Positions 14,135 through 21,226 of a DNA stretch of 21,226 nucleotides are shown here, in pieces (positions within the stretch are counted from its first letter, which is position 1; each line of letters opens with the position of its first letter). Below the pieces are notes generated by a model. It made no database searches. It worked only from the letters and a program-made list of their open reading frames with translations, and was not told the DNA's origin. Origin of the DNA: an uncultured Ruminococcus sp. (lineage in GTDB: Bacteria > Bacillota > Clostridia > Oscillospirales > CAG-272); the NCBI GenBank assembly GCA_902783755.1, contig CACZSC010000218.1, positions 1 to 21,226 of the forward strand. The letters are read 5' to 3'. The position numbers and the translations under genes are program-made.

Positions 14135-15450
14135 CGTCGGTTGCTGAACTTATGGAGAACGACGGGATGCTCTGCCCTCAGTGCGGCAGAAGTCATCACG
14201 GCGATCTCGGAAAGTGCCTCATATCCGAAGGGGCGGCAGGAGAACTGCCGGAGCTTCTCGGGGAATACATGGCAGAGCATCCCTATGTCATATTCGACGA
14301 AGGCACGGAAGAGGCTGCCGGGGACTATGTGCTTGGGATCCTTGACGGAGCCGGGATCACATATTCCCGGCATACCGTCAGAAGAAAGCACCCCGCCCCG
14401 GACGAGCTCATGGTGGGAGAGGTGTTCATGCGGTGTCCTCCCGACTCCGACTGCATCATAGCCGTGGGATCGGGCGTGCTGAATGACACCGGAAAGATTC
14501 TGGCGTCACAGAAGCACATACCGCAGGTCACAGTAGCAACTGCCCCTTCCATGGACGGGTTCGCTTCAGCCTCTTCAGCCATGGACATAGGCGGGCTCAA
14601 GGTCTCGCTGGACACGAAATGCCCCGATGCCGTGATCGGCGACACTGCCATCCTGAAAAACAGCCCGGTGCATATGATCCGTTCCGGGATAGGCGACATG
14701 CTGGCGAAATACGTCAGTCTGGCGGAATGGAAGATATCGCATATTATAAACGGAGAATACTACTGTCCCCGGGTCGCGGATCTGGTCGCGGAATCACTCC
14801 GGAGATGCGTCGATTCCTCAGAAAAGGCAGTAGAAAAAGACCCGCGGGCACTGTCGGATCTCATGGGAGGACTGGTGCTTTCAGGTCTTACCATGAACTA
14901 TGCCGGGATGTCGAGACCCGCCTCCGGCGGAGAGCACTATATCTCACACATCATAGACATGAGGCATCTCGAATTCGGTACTCCCTGGGATCTGCACGGG
15001 ATCCAGTGCGGCATATCAACACTGAAGGTCATAAGGGCTTATGAGAAGCTCAGGACATACCGGCCTGACCCCGTACATGCGGAAAAAGCCGCGGCGTCCT
15101 TCGATTACGGCACATGGAGCCTGAAACTCAGAAGTTTTCTCGGCAGGAGCGCTGATGTCCTCATAGAAAACGAAAAGAAGGAAAGGAAATACGACCCTGA
15201 TTCCCGCAGAAAGCGCACCTCAAGGATTGTCGCGGAATGGGACCGGATCCTGAAGGTGATCGATGAGCTTCCGGCCTCTGACGACCTGGAAGGATTCATG
15301 AAGAAGATAGGCCATCCCACGGAATTCTCCGAGATAGGCATTTCCCGGGAAGAAGAAGACACCGCCTTCCTCATGACGAAGGATATCCGCGACAAATACG
15401 TCCTCTCTACCCTGCTCTGGGATCTGGGGATCATCGATGAGTTTGTATAG
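14131..15450 (+). CDS. egsA: sn-Glycerol-1-phosphate dehydrogenase (AraM/EgsA family)
   Basis: NAD(P)H-dependent enzyme that reduces dihydroxyacetone phosphate to sn-glycerol 1-phosphate. The 439-residue product shows AVGSGVLNDTGK (about 111-122, nucleotide binding), TAPSMDGFAS (137-146), GIGDMLAK (186-193, metal ligand D189), SRPASGGEHYISH (261-273, metal ligand H269) and LHG (288-290, metal ligand H289). These match Bacillus AraM closely in kind and spacing. Unlike Bacillus AraM, it has an N-terminal CPQCGRSHHGD segment (15-25) resembling half of a zinc site. The ATG at 14131 overlaps the stop of the SLH gene, so translation is probably coupled. A strong terminator follows at once. In bacteria such enzymes feed unusual phospholipids or glycerol-phosphate conjugates. 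Which applies here is not visible. Confidence 0.9.
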   Translation: MTSVAELMENDGMLCPQCGRSHHGDLGKCLISEGAAGELPELLGEYMAEHPYVIFDEGTEEAAGDYVLGILDGAGITYSRHTVRRKHPAPDELMVGEVFMRCPPDSDCIIAVGSGVLNDTGKILASQKHIPQVTVATAPSMDGFASASSAMDIGGLKVSLDTKCPDAVIGDTAILKNSPVHMIRSGIGDMLAKYVSLAEWKISHIINGEYYCPRVADLVAESLRRCVDSSEKAVEKDPRALSDLMGGLVLSGLTMNYAGMSRPASGGEHYISHIIDMRHLEFGTPWDLHGIQCGISTLKVIRAYEKLRTYRPDPVHAEKAAASFDYGTWSLKLRSFLGRSADVLIENEKKERKYDPDSRRKRTSRIVAEWDRILKVIDELPASDDLEGFMKKIGHPTEFSEIGISREEEDTAFLMTKDIRDKYVLSTLLWDLGIIDEFV

Positions 15451-15457
15451 ACATGAC

Positions 15458-15507
15458 AAAACGCCTCACACTCAGTTCACGAAGAATGAACGGTGTGAGG
15501 CGTTTTT
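15458..15507. terminator. Strong bidirectional intrinsic terminator
   Basis: Perfect 14-bp arms AAAACGCCTCACAC (15458-15471) and GTGTGAGGCGTTTT (15493-15506) are flanked by A-runs and T-runs on both strands. A smaller GTTC/GAAC pair lies in the loop. It sits between the convergent egsA (plus) and copZ (minus) genes and should end both transcripts. Confidence 0.88.
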
Positions 15508-15521
15508 CGTTTTCCGGTCTG

Positions 15522-15740
15522 TCAAAGAAGGTTTGCCTTGAACCCGAGGGCGTTTACAGCATCCACCAGTGCCTGGGGATCAAGATCCTTCGGCGCCGTG
15601 ACGGCCGCCCGTCCCAGCTTAAGATCAACGTCGGCCTTTCCGCCCAGCGTCTTGATCGCGTTGACGACCCTTGCGACGCAGTGCTCGCAGTGCATGCCTT
15701 CGATCTTGAGATTGACAGTTTTCTTCGCTCCGAACAGCAT
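15522..15740 (-). CDS. copZ: Copper chaperone, heavy-metal-associated domain protein (CopZ-like)
   Basis: A 72-residue single HMA domain with the metal-binding motif GMHCEHC near 15-21 and the usual beta-alpha-beta pattern, ending ALVDAVNALGFKANLL. CopZ-type proteins carry Cu(I) in the cytoplasm and hand it to CopA. The histidine between the cysteines is a variation seen in several Firmicute CopZ proteins. The ATG at 15740 has GGAGG eight bases upstream. It lies 18 bases after copA on the same strand with no promoter between, so the two form an operon. No metal-responsive repressor gene (CsoR or CopY type) is present in the window. Confidence 0.88.
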   Translation of the reverse strand: MLFGAKKTVNLKIEGMHCEHCVARVVNAIKTLGGKADVDLKLGRAAVTAPKDLDPQALVDAVNALGFKANLL

Positions 15741-15758
15741 TATTGGTTCCTCCGTATA

Positions 15759-18038
15759 TCAGTATTTTGGCTTATAGAATTTCAGTCTGAGTGCGTTGGT
15801 GACGACGCATACGCTCGAAAGGGACATGGCCGCAGCTGCGATCATGGGCGTCAGGGCTATGCCGAATGCCGGGAAGAGGACCCCCGCGGCTATGGGAATG
15901 CAGACAAGGTTGTACCCGAAGGCCCACCCGAGATTCTGGGCTATGTTTCTCATCACGGCATGGCTCAGGGAGACGGCTCTTGCAGCGTCCGTGAGGTCGT
16001 TCCTCACCAGCACCACTCCTGCGGACTCTATGGCGATATCGGTCCCTCTGGCCACAGCCATCCCGCAGTCCGACATTGCGAGGGCCGGCGCGTCGTTGAC
16101 TCCGTCGCCAACCATCACAACATACCTGCGCTCAGTGTCTCCAAAGTATTCGCCTGTCATAAGTTTCTCGACATATGATGCTTTTTCCTCCGGCCTGACT
16201 CCGGATATGACCCGTTCTATGCCGGCCTGAGCCGCTATGGCTTTTGCGGTCGATTCTGAATCGCCGGTCAGCATGACCACCTCGAATCCGTTTTCCCTGA
16301 GTCTCCTCACGGCTTCCGGACTTGAGGACTTTATCGTGTCCGCTATCGAAATGATCCCTGCCACCTTTCCGTTCCTTGAGAACAGCACGGAGGTCTTCCC
16401 CTGCCGGGAGAATCCGTTGAGCATTTCGATGACGGCCTGATCCGGTTCAACGCCGGACTCTCTGAGGAATTTCTCGTTTCCCGCAAGGCAGACTGTGCCG
16501 CCCACAGTTCCCGAGACGCCTCCGCCGAAAGTCTGGGTGAAGTCCGAAACCTCTGTGATCCCGGACAGCTTTTCATTCGCGTATTCCGCTATCGCCTTCC
16601 CTATGGGATGCTCGCTCATGCCTTCCAGGGATCCGGCCACTGAAAGCAGCTCCTCTTCCGTGCATTCCACGGGATACAAGTCGGAAACGCTCATCTTTCC
16701 CTCGGTCACGGTGCCGGTCTTGTCAAAGACCGCTACGCTGGCCTTGTGGAGCAGATCGATGGCGTCCGCGGATTTTATGAGGATCCCCATCCCGGCTCCC
16801 CTTCCCACGCCGCACATGACGGCTGTGGGGGTCGCCAGTCCCAGCGCGCAGGGACAGCTTATGACAAGGACCGAGATTCCGAATCCCACTGCCCTGTGAA
16901 GATCTCCTGACGCTATGAGCCAGATGATGAAGGTCAGCGCCGCGATGCCGCAGACTATCGGGACGAATATGCCGCTTATCCTGTCGGCCAGCTTCTGTAC
17001 CGGTGCCTTGCTGGATGCCGCGTCCTCCATCAGCTGTGTTATCTTTGCAACAGTCGTGTCTTCACCCACCTTTGTGGCCTGCATCTCGCAGTATCCGGAC
17101 AGTAGGATGGTTCCGCATATCATCTCGTCACCGGCGCTTTTCGTCACGGGAACGCTCTCGCCGGTTATGAAGCTTTCGTCGCAGGAGCCCTCGCCGTTTA
17201 CCATTATGCCGTCGCAGGGAAATGATGCGCCGGATCTGACGATCACCAGATCTCCCTTCACCAGCTGCTCGGACGGTATGGTGAGCGTCACCCCGTCCCT
17301 TATCACCTCGGCGGTCTTCGGAGCCAGTTCCATCAGTTTTCTGACGGCGTCGGATGTATGACGCTTTGCCCTCGTCTCAAGTATCTTTCCGAGGGAGATC
17401 AGCGTAAGTATCATGGAAACCGACTCGAAGTACAGCTGCCCGGAATAGTCCCCGGCATGCTCTCCCCGGGATATCGCGAGGATCATGCGAACCGTGATAT
17501 ATATGCCGTATATGTATGAGGCAGCGGCTCCCGTGGCCACGAGGGTGTTCATGTTGGGATTGCGGTTGAACGCCGCCCGGAAGCCGTCCGTGAAATAGTG
17601 AATGTTTATGACCGCGACTGCAGCTGCTATGACCGCCTGGACAAGCGCGTAGACCAGAGGCGCGTATCCCGGTCCGTGAGGATCCATGAAAGCGGGAAGA
17701 GGAAGCCCGATCATGTGGCCCATGGTTATATACATCATTATGAGGGCCAGTACCAGGGATATGATGAATCTCTTCACCATCGCCCGGTATTTCAGGTCCT
17801 CCTGTTCTTCGGCCCTGTCGCGCCTGACCCACTCGCCTGCGGAATATCCCGCGTTCTCGACCGCCTTGAATATCTTTTCCTCGTCGGTCCTGGCCTCATC
17901 GTATGAGAGGGTCATGGAATTCGTCATCAGACTGACCGTGACGCTTTCAACGCCCTCCAGGGATGAGACTGCTTTCTCGACGGCTGCCTGGCATGCCGCG
18001 CAGGACATGCCGCCGACACTGTATTTCTGAGTTACCAT
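15759..18038 (-). CDS. copA: Copper-exporting P1B-type ATPase
   Basis: Inner-membrane Cu(I) exporter, 759 residues. A single N-terminal HMA domain has GMSCAAC at 10-16. The actuator domain has TGES at 292-295 and the membrane metal site has CPC at 395-397. The phosphorylation site is DKTGT at 439-443, the nucleotide domain has SEHP at 475-478, and the hinge has GDGVNDAP at 644-651. Tyr-Asn near 709-710 and MSLSS at 738-742 complete the Cu(I) signature of subgroup P1B-1. Eight membrane helices can be traced. The ATG at 18038 has GGAG seven bases upstream. It is 47 bases downstream of the histidine phosphatase gene with only a short hairpin between and no clear promoter, so readthrough from the upstream consensus promoter is likely. 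copZ follows. Confidence 0.95.
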   Translation of the reverse strand: MVTQKYSVGGMSCAACQAAVEKAVSSLEGVESVTVSLMTNSMTLSYDEARTDEEKIFKAVENAGYSAGEWVRRDRAEEQEDLKYRAMVKRFIISLVLALIMMYITMGHMIGLPLPAFMDPHGPGYAPLVYALVQAVIAAAVAVINIHYFTDGFRAAFNRNPNMNTLVATGAAASYIYGIYITVRMILAISRGEHAGDYSGQLYFESVSMILTLISLGKILETRAKRHTSDAVRKLMELAPKTAEVIRDGVTLTIPSEQLVKGDLVIVRSGASFPCDGIMVNGEGSCDESFITGESVPVTKSAGDEMICGTILLSGYCEMQATKVGEDTTVAKITQLMEDAASSKAPVQKLADRISGIFVPIVCGIAALTFIIWLIASGDLHRAVGFGISVLVISCPCALGLATPTAVMCGVGRGAGMGILIKSADAIDLLHKASVAVFDKTGTVTEGKMSVSDLYPVECTEEELLSVAGSLEGMSEHPIGKAIAEYANEKLSGITEVSDFTQTFGGGVSGTVGGTVCLAGNEKFLRESGVEPDQAVIEMLNGFSRQGKTSVLFSRNGKVAGIISIADTIKSSSPEAVRRLRENGFEVVMLTGDSESTAKAIAAQAGIERVISGVRPEEKASYVEKLMTGEYFGDTERRYVVMVGDGVNDAPALAMSDCGMAVARGTDIAIESAGVVLVRNDLTDAARAVSLSHAVMRNIAQNLGWAFGYNLVCIPIAAGVLFPAFGIALTPMIAAAAMSLSSVCVVTNALRLKFYKPKY

Positions 18039-18061
18039 TGTCTAACTCCGTTAATATGAAC

Positions 18062-18081
18062 AAGCAGGCATGAGCCTGCTT
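18062..18081 (-). terminator. Short hairpin between phosphatase gene and copA, possible weak terminator
   Basis: AAGCAGGC-ATGA-GCCTGCTT forms an 8-bp perfect stem with a 4-base loop. On the minus strand the U-tract (TTGTT) is short, so termination is probably partial. It could set the ratio between phosphatase and copA transcripts. Confidence 0.45.
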
Positions 18082-18085
18082 TTCC

Positions 18086-18808
18086 TTATACTCTGCTGCT
18101 GCATTTTTTGAGATGATGCAGGTAATCGACCGCTATGTCTCCCGTGAGGCTGAATGCCAGAGGAATCGTCCTGCCTTTTCCTGCCGCCACCAGGCTTATC
18201 CCGCAGTTGATGCAGAGGTTCTTTCCCGTCCCCACTTTGCCGTCCGTCAGGTTAAGGTAAAGGGCGTTAATGTTTCCCCCGTGAGTCACCGCCACGGCAG
18301 TCCTGCCGCCGGACATGGATACCACGTCGTCCAGTGCCAGCAGCACACGCCTTGAAGCTTCCTGCGGCGTCTCGACGCCCGGGTTCCTCAGTTCCTCCGG
18401 CGTGAGTTTCGTTTTTCTCTCCTCGAGGGTCAGTCCTGACAGTTTTCCGTACTCGCGCTCGATAAGGCCCTCTACCGGGACCGAGGCTCCGAGATTGAGG
18501 GTGGAGGCGAGATAGTCCGCGGTCTCCCTGGATCTTGCCAGAGGAGAGGTGTATATCCCCTGGAAGCCTATCCCGCAGTTCCTGACTCTTATCATGAGTT
18601 CCGCCAGCTCCCTTGCCTGGGCCCTTCCGGTATCGTTCAGCGGGACATCCTCCCGGCCCTGGAGCCTTCTCGTGATGTTCCAGTCCGTCTGCCCGTGCCT
18701 GATGATCAGGATCAGGGTCCTTCCCTGGTTTATGAGGTCGGCTGCCGCATGGGCCCGCATGAATTCTATGGGCGTGGAGTCAAGGGTCTTCGTTTTGATA
18801 TGTGACAC
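18086..18808 (-). CDS. Histidine phosphatase (phosphoglycerate mutase-like) family protein
   Basis: Branch-1 histidine phosphatase of 240 residues. The catalytic motif IRHGQTDWN is at 36-44 (H38 accepts the phosphate), TSPLARSRETA at 87-97, LIEREYGKLSG near 115-125 and VTHGG at 175-179 (second catalytic histidine). About 30 residues precede the domain, more than usual. Family members dephosphorylate small metabolites (phosphoglycerate, alpha-ribazole phosphate, nucleotides), and the substrate cannot be told from this sequence. The start is GTG at 18808, supported by AAGGAGG nine bases upstream. A nearby ATG at 18813 is in another frame. It is read from a perfect consensus promoter at 18849-18877 and is followed by copA and copZ on the same strand. 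Confidence 0.88.
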   Translation of the reverse strand: MSHIKTKTLDSTPIEFMRAHAAADLINQGRTLILIIRHGQTDWNITRRLQGREDVPLNDTGRAQARELAELMIRVRNCGIGFQGIYTSPLARSRETADYLASTLNLGASVPVEGLIEREYGKLSGLTLEERKTKLTPEELRNPGVETPQEASRRVLLALDDVVSMSGGRTAVAVTHGGNINALYLNLTDGKVGTGKNLCINCGISLVAAGKGRTIPLAFSLTGDIAVDYLHHLKKCSSRV

Positions 18809-18848
18809 AGCATGCAGCCTCCTTCCGTTTATCGAACTATAATATTAG

Positions 18849-18877
18849 ATTATACTCTCACCCGCTGAAAGTGTCAA
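18849..18877 (-). promoter_or_regulatory. Perfect consensus sigma-A promoter of the phosphatase - copA - copZ genes
   Basis: Minus strand TTGACA (18872-18877), 17 bases, TATAAT (18849-18854). Start near 18842, leader about 34 bases. No inverted repeat of CsoR or CopY type overlaps it. Confidence 0.85.
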
Positions 18878-18893
18878 CCTTGGCCGGCGCGTA

Positions 18894-18917
18894 GAGAGGC
18901 CGGCTCCCGCCGGTCTC
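18894..18917 (-). terminator. GC-rich hairpin after the second SLH/beta-helix gene
   Basis: CCGGC/GCCGG arms with a 4-base loop are extended by GAGA/TCTC across a two-base bulge. It lies about 23 bases past the stop at 18940. No T-run follows, so it is at best a weak or factor-assisted terminator. Confidence 0.3.
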
Positions 18918-18939
18918 CGTGATTTACGCATATATAGCG

Positions 18940-21226
18940 TCACCTGTCGAAATCGAAATCCCCGATCCCGATGCCGATCCGGCCTATCTCGTTGAACTGT
19001 TCTTCCGTCATCACGCCGACTTTTTCGTTTGCGGTCCTGAGGCACTCGTCCAGAGTATAATGGGATCTCTTCGATGAATACTGGATCAGGGTCACCATGT
19101 CGGCGGGGACTGTGATGTCGGACAGTTCGAGATACGGATCCTCGAAATCGCTGTACTTGGTGGTGTTGTACAGATCACCGTAAAGCCTGTATGTCTTGTC
19201 TATGTACAGGAAATTGTTCTCCACCAGATTGTTGGCGGGAGCCATGACGAACATCCTGTCGTACGGGTCCTCGGGATCGAACAAGCCGTGAAGCCCTTTC
19301 ACCTGTGGGAACGTTTCAAGCCATATGTCTGACGAAAGGAAGTCCGGTAGCTCTATCTCATCTGTCTTCTCCCCGCTGAGATACATGGCGAAGTCCGGGC
19401 AAACCGCTCCGTATCCGGCCACTCCCGGACGGACCACCAGGTTGTTCCTGATCACCGCGTCACGGCTGTAGGCCAGAGTTATGCCCCGTCCCGTGCAGTT
19501 GTACGCTATGTTCCCGTAGAACTCCGGCGCCATGGCGTTCATGTCGGCCGTAAAGGACTGGACTCCCACTATGTCTATCTTGGATTCGAAACCGGTGTTT
19601 GCCACGAGATTGTATCTCACTTCCGTGCCGTACGCGTAGCCCTGCACCGCAACGGTGGACCCGTCGGCGAAGAAACTGCAGGTGTCATGGACGAAGTTGT
19701 ACTCCACGCAGTGAAGCGGGCCTTCGACACACAGGCCGAGATCCGTGGAATCGCAGATCTCGTTGTGACACACAAGGGCTCCGCATCCGGTGACGTCGAT
19801 ACCGTATCTCATCCTGTTGCGCGTGCACCAGTCGTGGACATAGTTGTTGCATATCTCGATGCCTGATCTTCTGAGTGTGGCACAGTCCCCTCCCGTTATG
19901 CACACGGCACTGGATCCCAGATCGGACAGTTCGCAGCCCTGCACAGTGATGTGCTCTCCGGTGCCGCTTATCCCCGTTCCGTACATATCCGTCACCTTCA
20001 GGCCGTCGAATGTCAGCCTGTCGGCTTCAAAGTCTATGCCGTCCTTTAGGGATGATCTGAGCTCAAGGGATTCGAGACATATACAGTTTCCATTTATGCT
20101 GAACAAAGGTCCGTCGATGACCGGCAGCGAGATGACCGCATGGTCGAAGCCCTCGGACGGATAATAGTAGAGGACCGCGTCATCGTCAATGAAGAACTCG
20201 TTCGGAGCATCCAGTTCCTCGGGTATGTTGTAGAAGTACATCAGGCCGTTTGGGACCGGAAAATATCCGCCGGAATAAGGGGCCCTGAACTCGGGACCGT
20301 CTGAGTAGAATTCCGTAACGTCCGTATCATCCACGCACCATATGAACCTGTAGTGGGCTTTCACGAAGATCCTGTCATCCGGGCTCCAGGAAGTCACCCG
20401 CTCCATATGTTCCGGGCCGTAGTTGATTATGGTCTGCACTGCTTCGTGCTCGGGATCGTTGTCGTTGTCTGTCTTTTCTGTATACTCTCCGTTGCGGTCA
20501 ATGAAATATCCGCCTTCTATCTCGATCCATCCATCCCCCGCGGTCTCTCCGGCGTCCGGATATCTGGCCAGGTCCATCTGCCGTCCGTTCACGGTTATGA
20601 TGCTGGCGGAACTGCTGTAGTTGCCGTGGGTGCTGAGCATGGCGGCGATATTGCCTGACGAATAGCCGAATCTCTTAAGATCCAGCATAACAAGGTCTTC
20701 CCTGACTTCTTCCGGGAATCTCAGTACCGTATCCCCCATGGCCTTTCTGAATTCGGAAGGCGAAATCACTATTCCGCCGGTTATCACTGTCCCTTTTTCG
20801 CCTCTGTAGATGACCGGGCAGGCTTCTGTACCGCCGTCCTCTTCTCCCAGCTCGATCGTCCTCTCGATCCTGTATGTCCCGGCCTGGATGAATACCGTGA
20901 TACAGGAGTATTCCGTCCTGTCCAGTTTCCTCACGGCGTCTCTTGCCGCGGTGATGGTGGCGTACGGGTTCTCCTCGCTCCCGTCGCCTCGCATATCGTC
21001 CCCGTAGGGAGTCACATAAACAGTGATCTCCGCGAGACTTACCCGCTGCCTGAGGGAAGGATCCACTATCCTCGTTATGATGGCAGCCACTTCGGAACGC
21101 CTGATGGATCTTTCGGGATAGAAATTGCCCTGCTTGTCGGATCCTATGGTGATGCCGCTCCTGTAGAGCCTGTATATGTCAGCCGCGTACTCGTCTCCGA
21201 TGTCAACGTCCGGGATCGCGTTGTCC
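18940..21226 (-). CDS. SLH-domain / right-handed parallel beta-helix protein, N-terminus beyond window
   Basis: The frame is open from its stop at 18940 to the window edge, so the gene is cut at its 5' end and the GTG at 21090 is internal. The first visible residues form the third SLH repeat: IPDVDIGDEYAADIYRLYRS, then GITIGSDKQGNFYPE, RRSEVAAIITRIVDPSLRQ. A beta-helix region follows, opening YVTPYGDDMRGDGSEE and ATITAARDAVRKLD. It carries the YFYNIPEELDAPNEF...LYYYP block and coil repeats such as CNNYVHDWC, CHNEICDST, YNLVANTG and RNNLVV. The order and wording match the protein at 8010-10793 throughout, so the two are paralogues, diverged but collinear. The visible part is about 760 residues. 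It is likely a wall-attached polysaccharide-active or polysaccharide-binding protein. Catalytic residues could not be identified. Confidence 0.85.
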   Translation of the reverse strand, partial: DNAIPDVDIGDEYAADIYRLYRSGITIGSDKQGNFYPERSIRRSEVAAIITRIVDPSLRQRVSLAEITVYVTPYGDDMRGDGSEENPYATITAARDAVRKLDRTEYSCITVFIQAGTYRIERTIELGEEDGGTEACPVIYRGEKGTVITGGIVISPSEFRKAMGDTVLRFPEEVREDLVMLDLKRFGYSSGNIAAMLSTHGNYSSSASIITVNGRQMDLARYPDAGETAGDGWIEIEGGYFIDRNGEYTEKTDNDNDPEHEAVQTIINYGPEHMERVTSWSPDDRIFVKAHYRFIWCVDDTDVTEFYSDGPEFRAPYSGGYFPVPNGLMYFYNIPEELDAPNEFFIDDDAVLYYYPSEGFDHAVISLPVIDGPLFSINGNCICLESLELRSSLKDGIDFEADRLTFDGLKVTDMYGTGISGTGEHITVQGCELSDLGSSAVCITGGDCATLRRSGIEICNNYVHDWCTRNRMRYGIDVTGCGALVCHNEICDSTDLGLCVEGPLHCVEYNFVHDTCSFFADGSTVAVQGYAYGTEVRYNLVANTGFESKIDIVGVQSFTADMNAMAPEFYGNIAYNCTGRGITLAYSRDAVIRNNLVVRPGVAGYGAVCPDFAMYLSGEKTDEIELPDFLSSDIWLETFPQVKGLHGLFDPEDPYDRMFVMAPANNLVENNFLYIDKTYRLYGDLYNTTKYSDFEDPYLELSDITVPADMVTLIQYSSKRSHYTLDECLRTANEKVGVMTEEQFNEIGRIGIGIGDFDFDR

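Noticed and set aside
1..21226. CRISPR array, prophage, insertion sequence, or tRNA/rRNA gene
   Set aside because: No regularly spaced repeats, transposase or integrase motifs, or tRNA/rRNA-like sequence were found by reading. The window is chromosomal in character.

Overview
This is a GC-rich stretch with compact, overlapping operons. Every gene has a recognisable Shine-Dalgarno site, and several promoters have sigma-A consensus boxes at 17-bp spacing. The gene order nusB - TsaD-like - xseA - xseB - ispA - tlyA, together with three S-layer-homology (SLH) proteins and a CopA/CopZ pair, points to a Clostridia-type Firmicute. The carbohydrate-active surface proteins suggest a gut or other polysaccharide-rich anaerobic habitat. 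That placement is inferred from gene content and order, not from a marker gene.

Left part (1-4014, minus strand): a housekeeping operon running from nusB to the first codons of tlyA. It covers transcription antitermination, a TsaD/Gcp-like protein, both exonuclease VII subunits, a short-chain prenyl synthase and the start of a TlyA-type rRNA methyltransferase. Most junctions are ATGA overlaps, and the operon is read from a perfect TTGACA-N17-TATAAT promoter. Across a palindrome-rich 360-bp divergent region lies a plus-strand pair: trmO (methylation of the t6A tRNA base) and a cytoplasmic GH123/DUF4091 glycosidase-like gene.

Middle part (6860-12080, minus strand): an unidentified eight-helix membrane protein, a large secreted SLH/parallel beta-helix protein, and ATP-dependent 6-phosphofructokinase. 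The first two may be linked by transcriptional readthrough. Each of the last two has its own promoter.

From 12243 to 15450 (plus strand) a three-gene operon encodes a small Cro/C1-type regulator, an SLH surface protein whose C-terminal part I do not recognise, and a sn-glycerol-1-phosphate dehydrogenase of the AraM/EgsA family. Its promoter lies on two near-identical 14-bp direct repeats placed 21 bp apart, which look like an operator. This is the most unusual gene combination in the window, because it pairs a cell-surface protein with an enzyme that makes the 'archaeal' glycerophosphate enantiomer.

Right part (15522-21226, minus strand): copZ and copA (copper chaperone and exporter) lie downstream of a histidine-phosphatase gene that has a perfect consensus promoter. 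Beyond them is a second SLH/beta-helix protein, cut by the window edge and clearly paralogous to the one at 8010-10793. No CRISPR array, insertion sequence, phage gene, tRNA or rRNA was seen.
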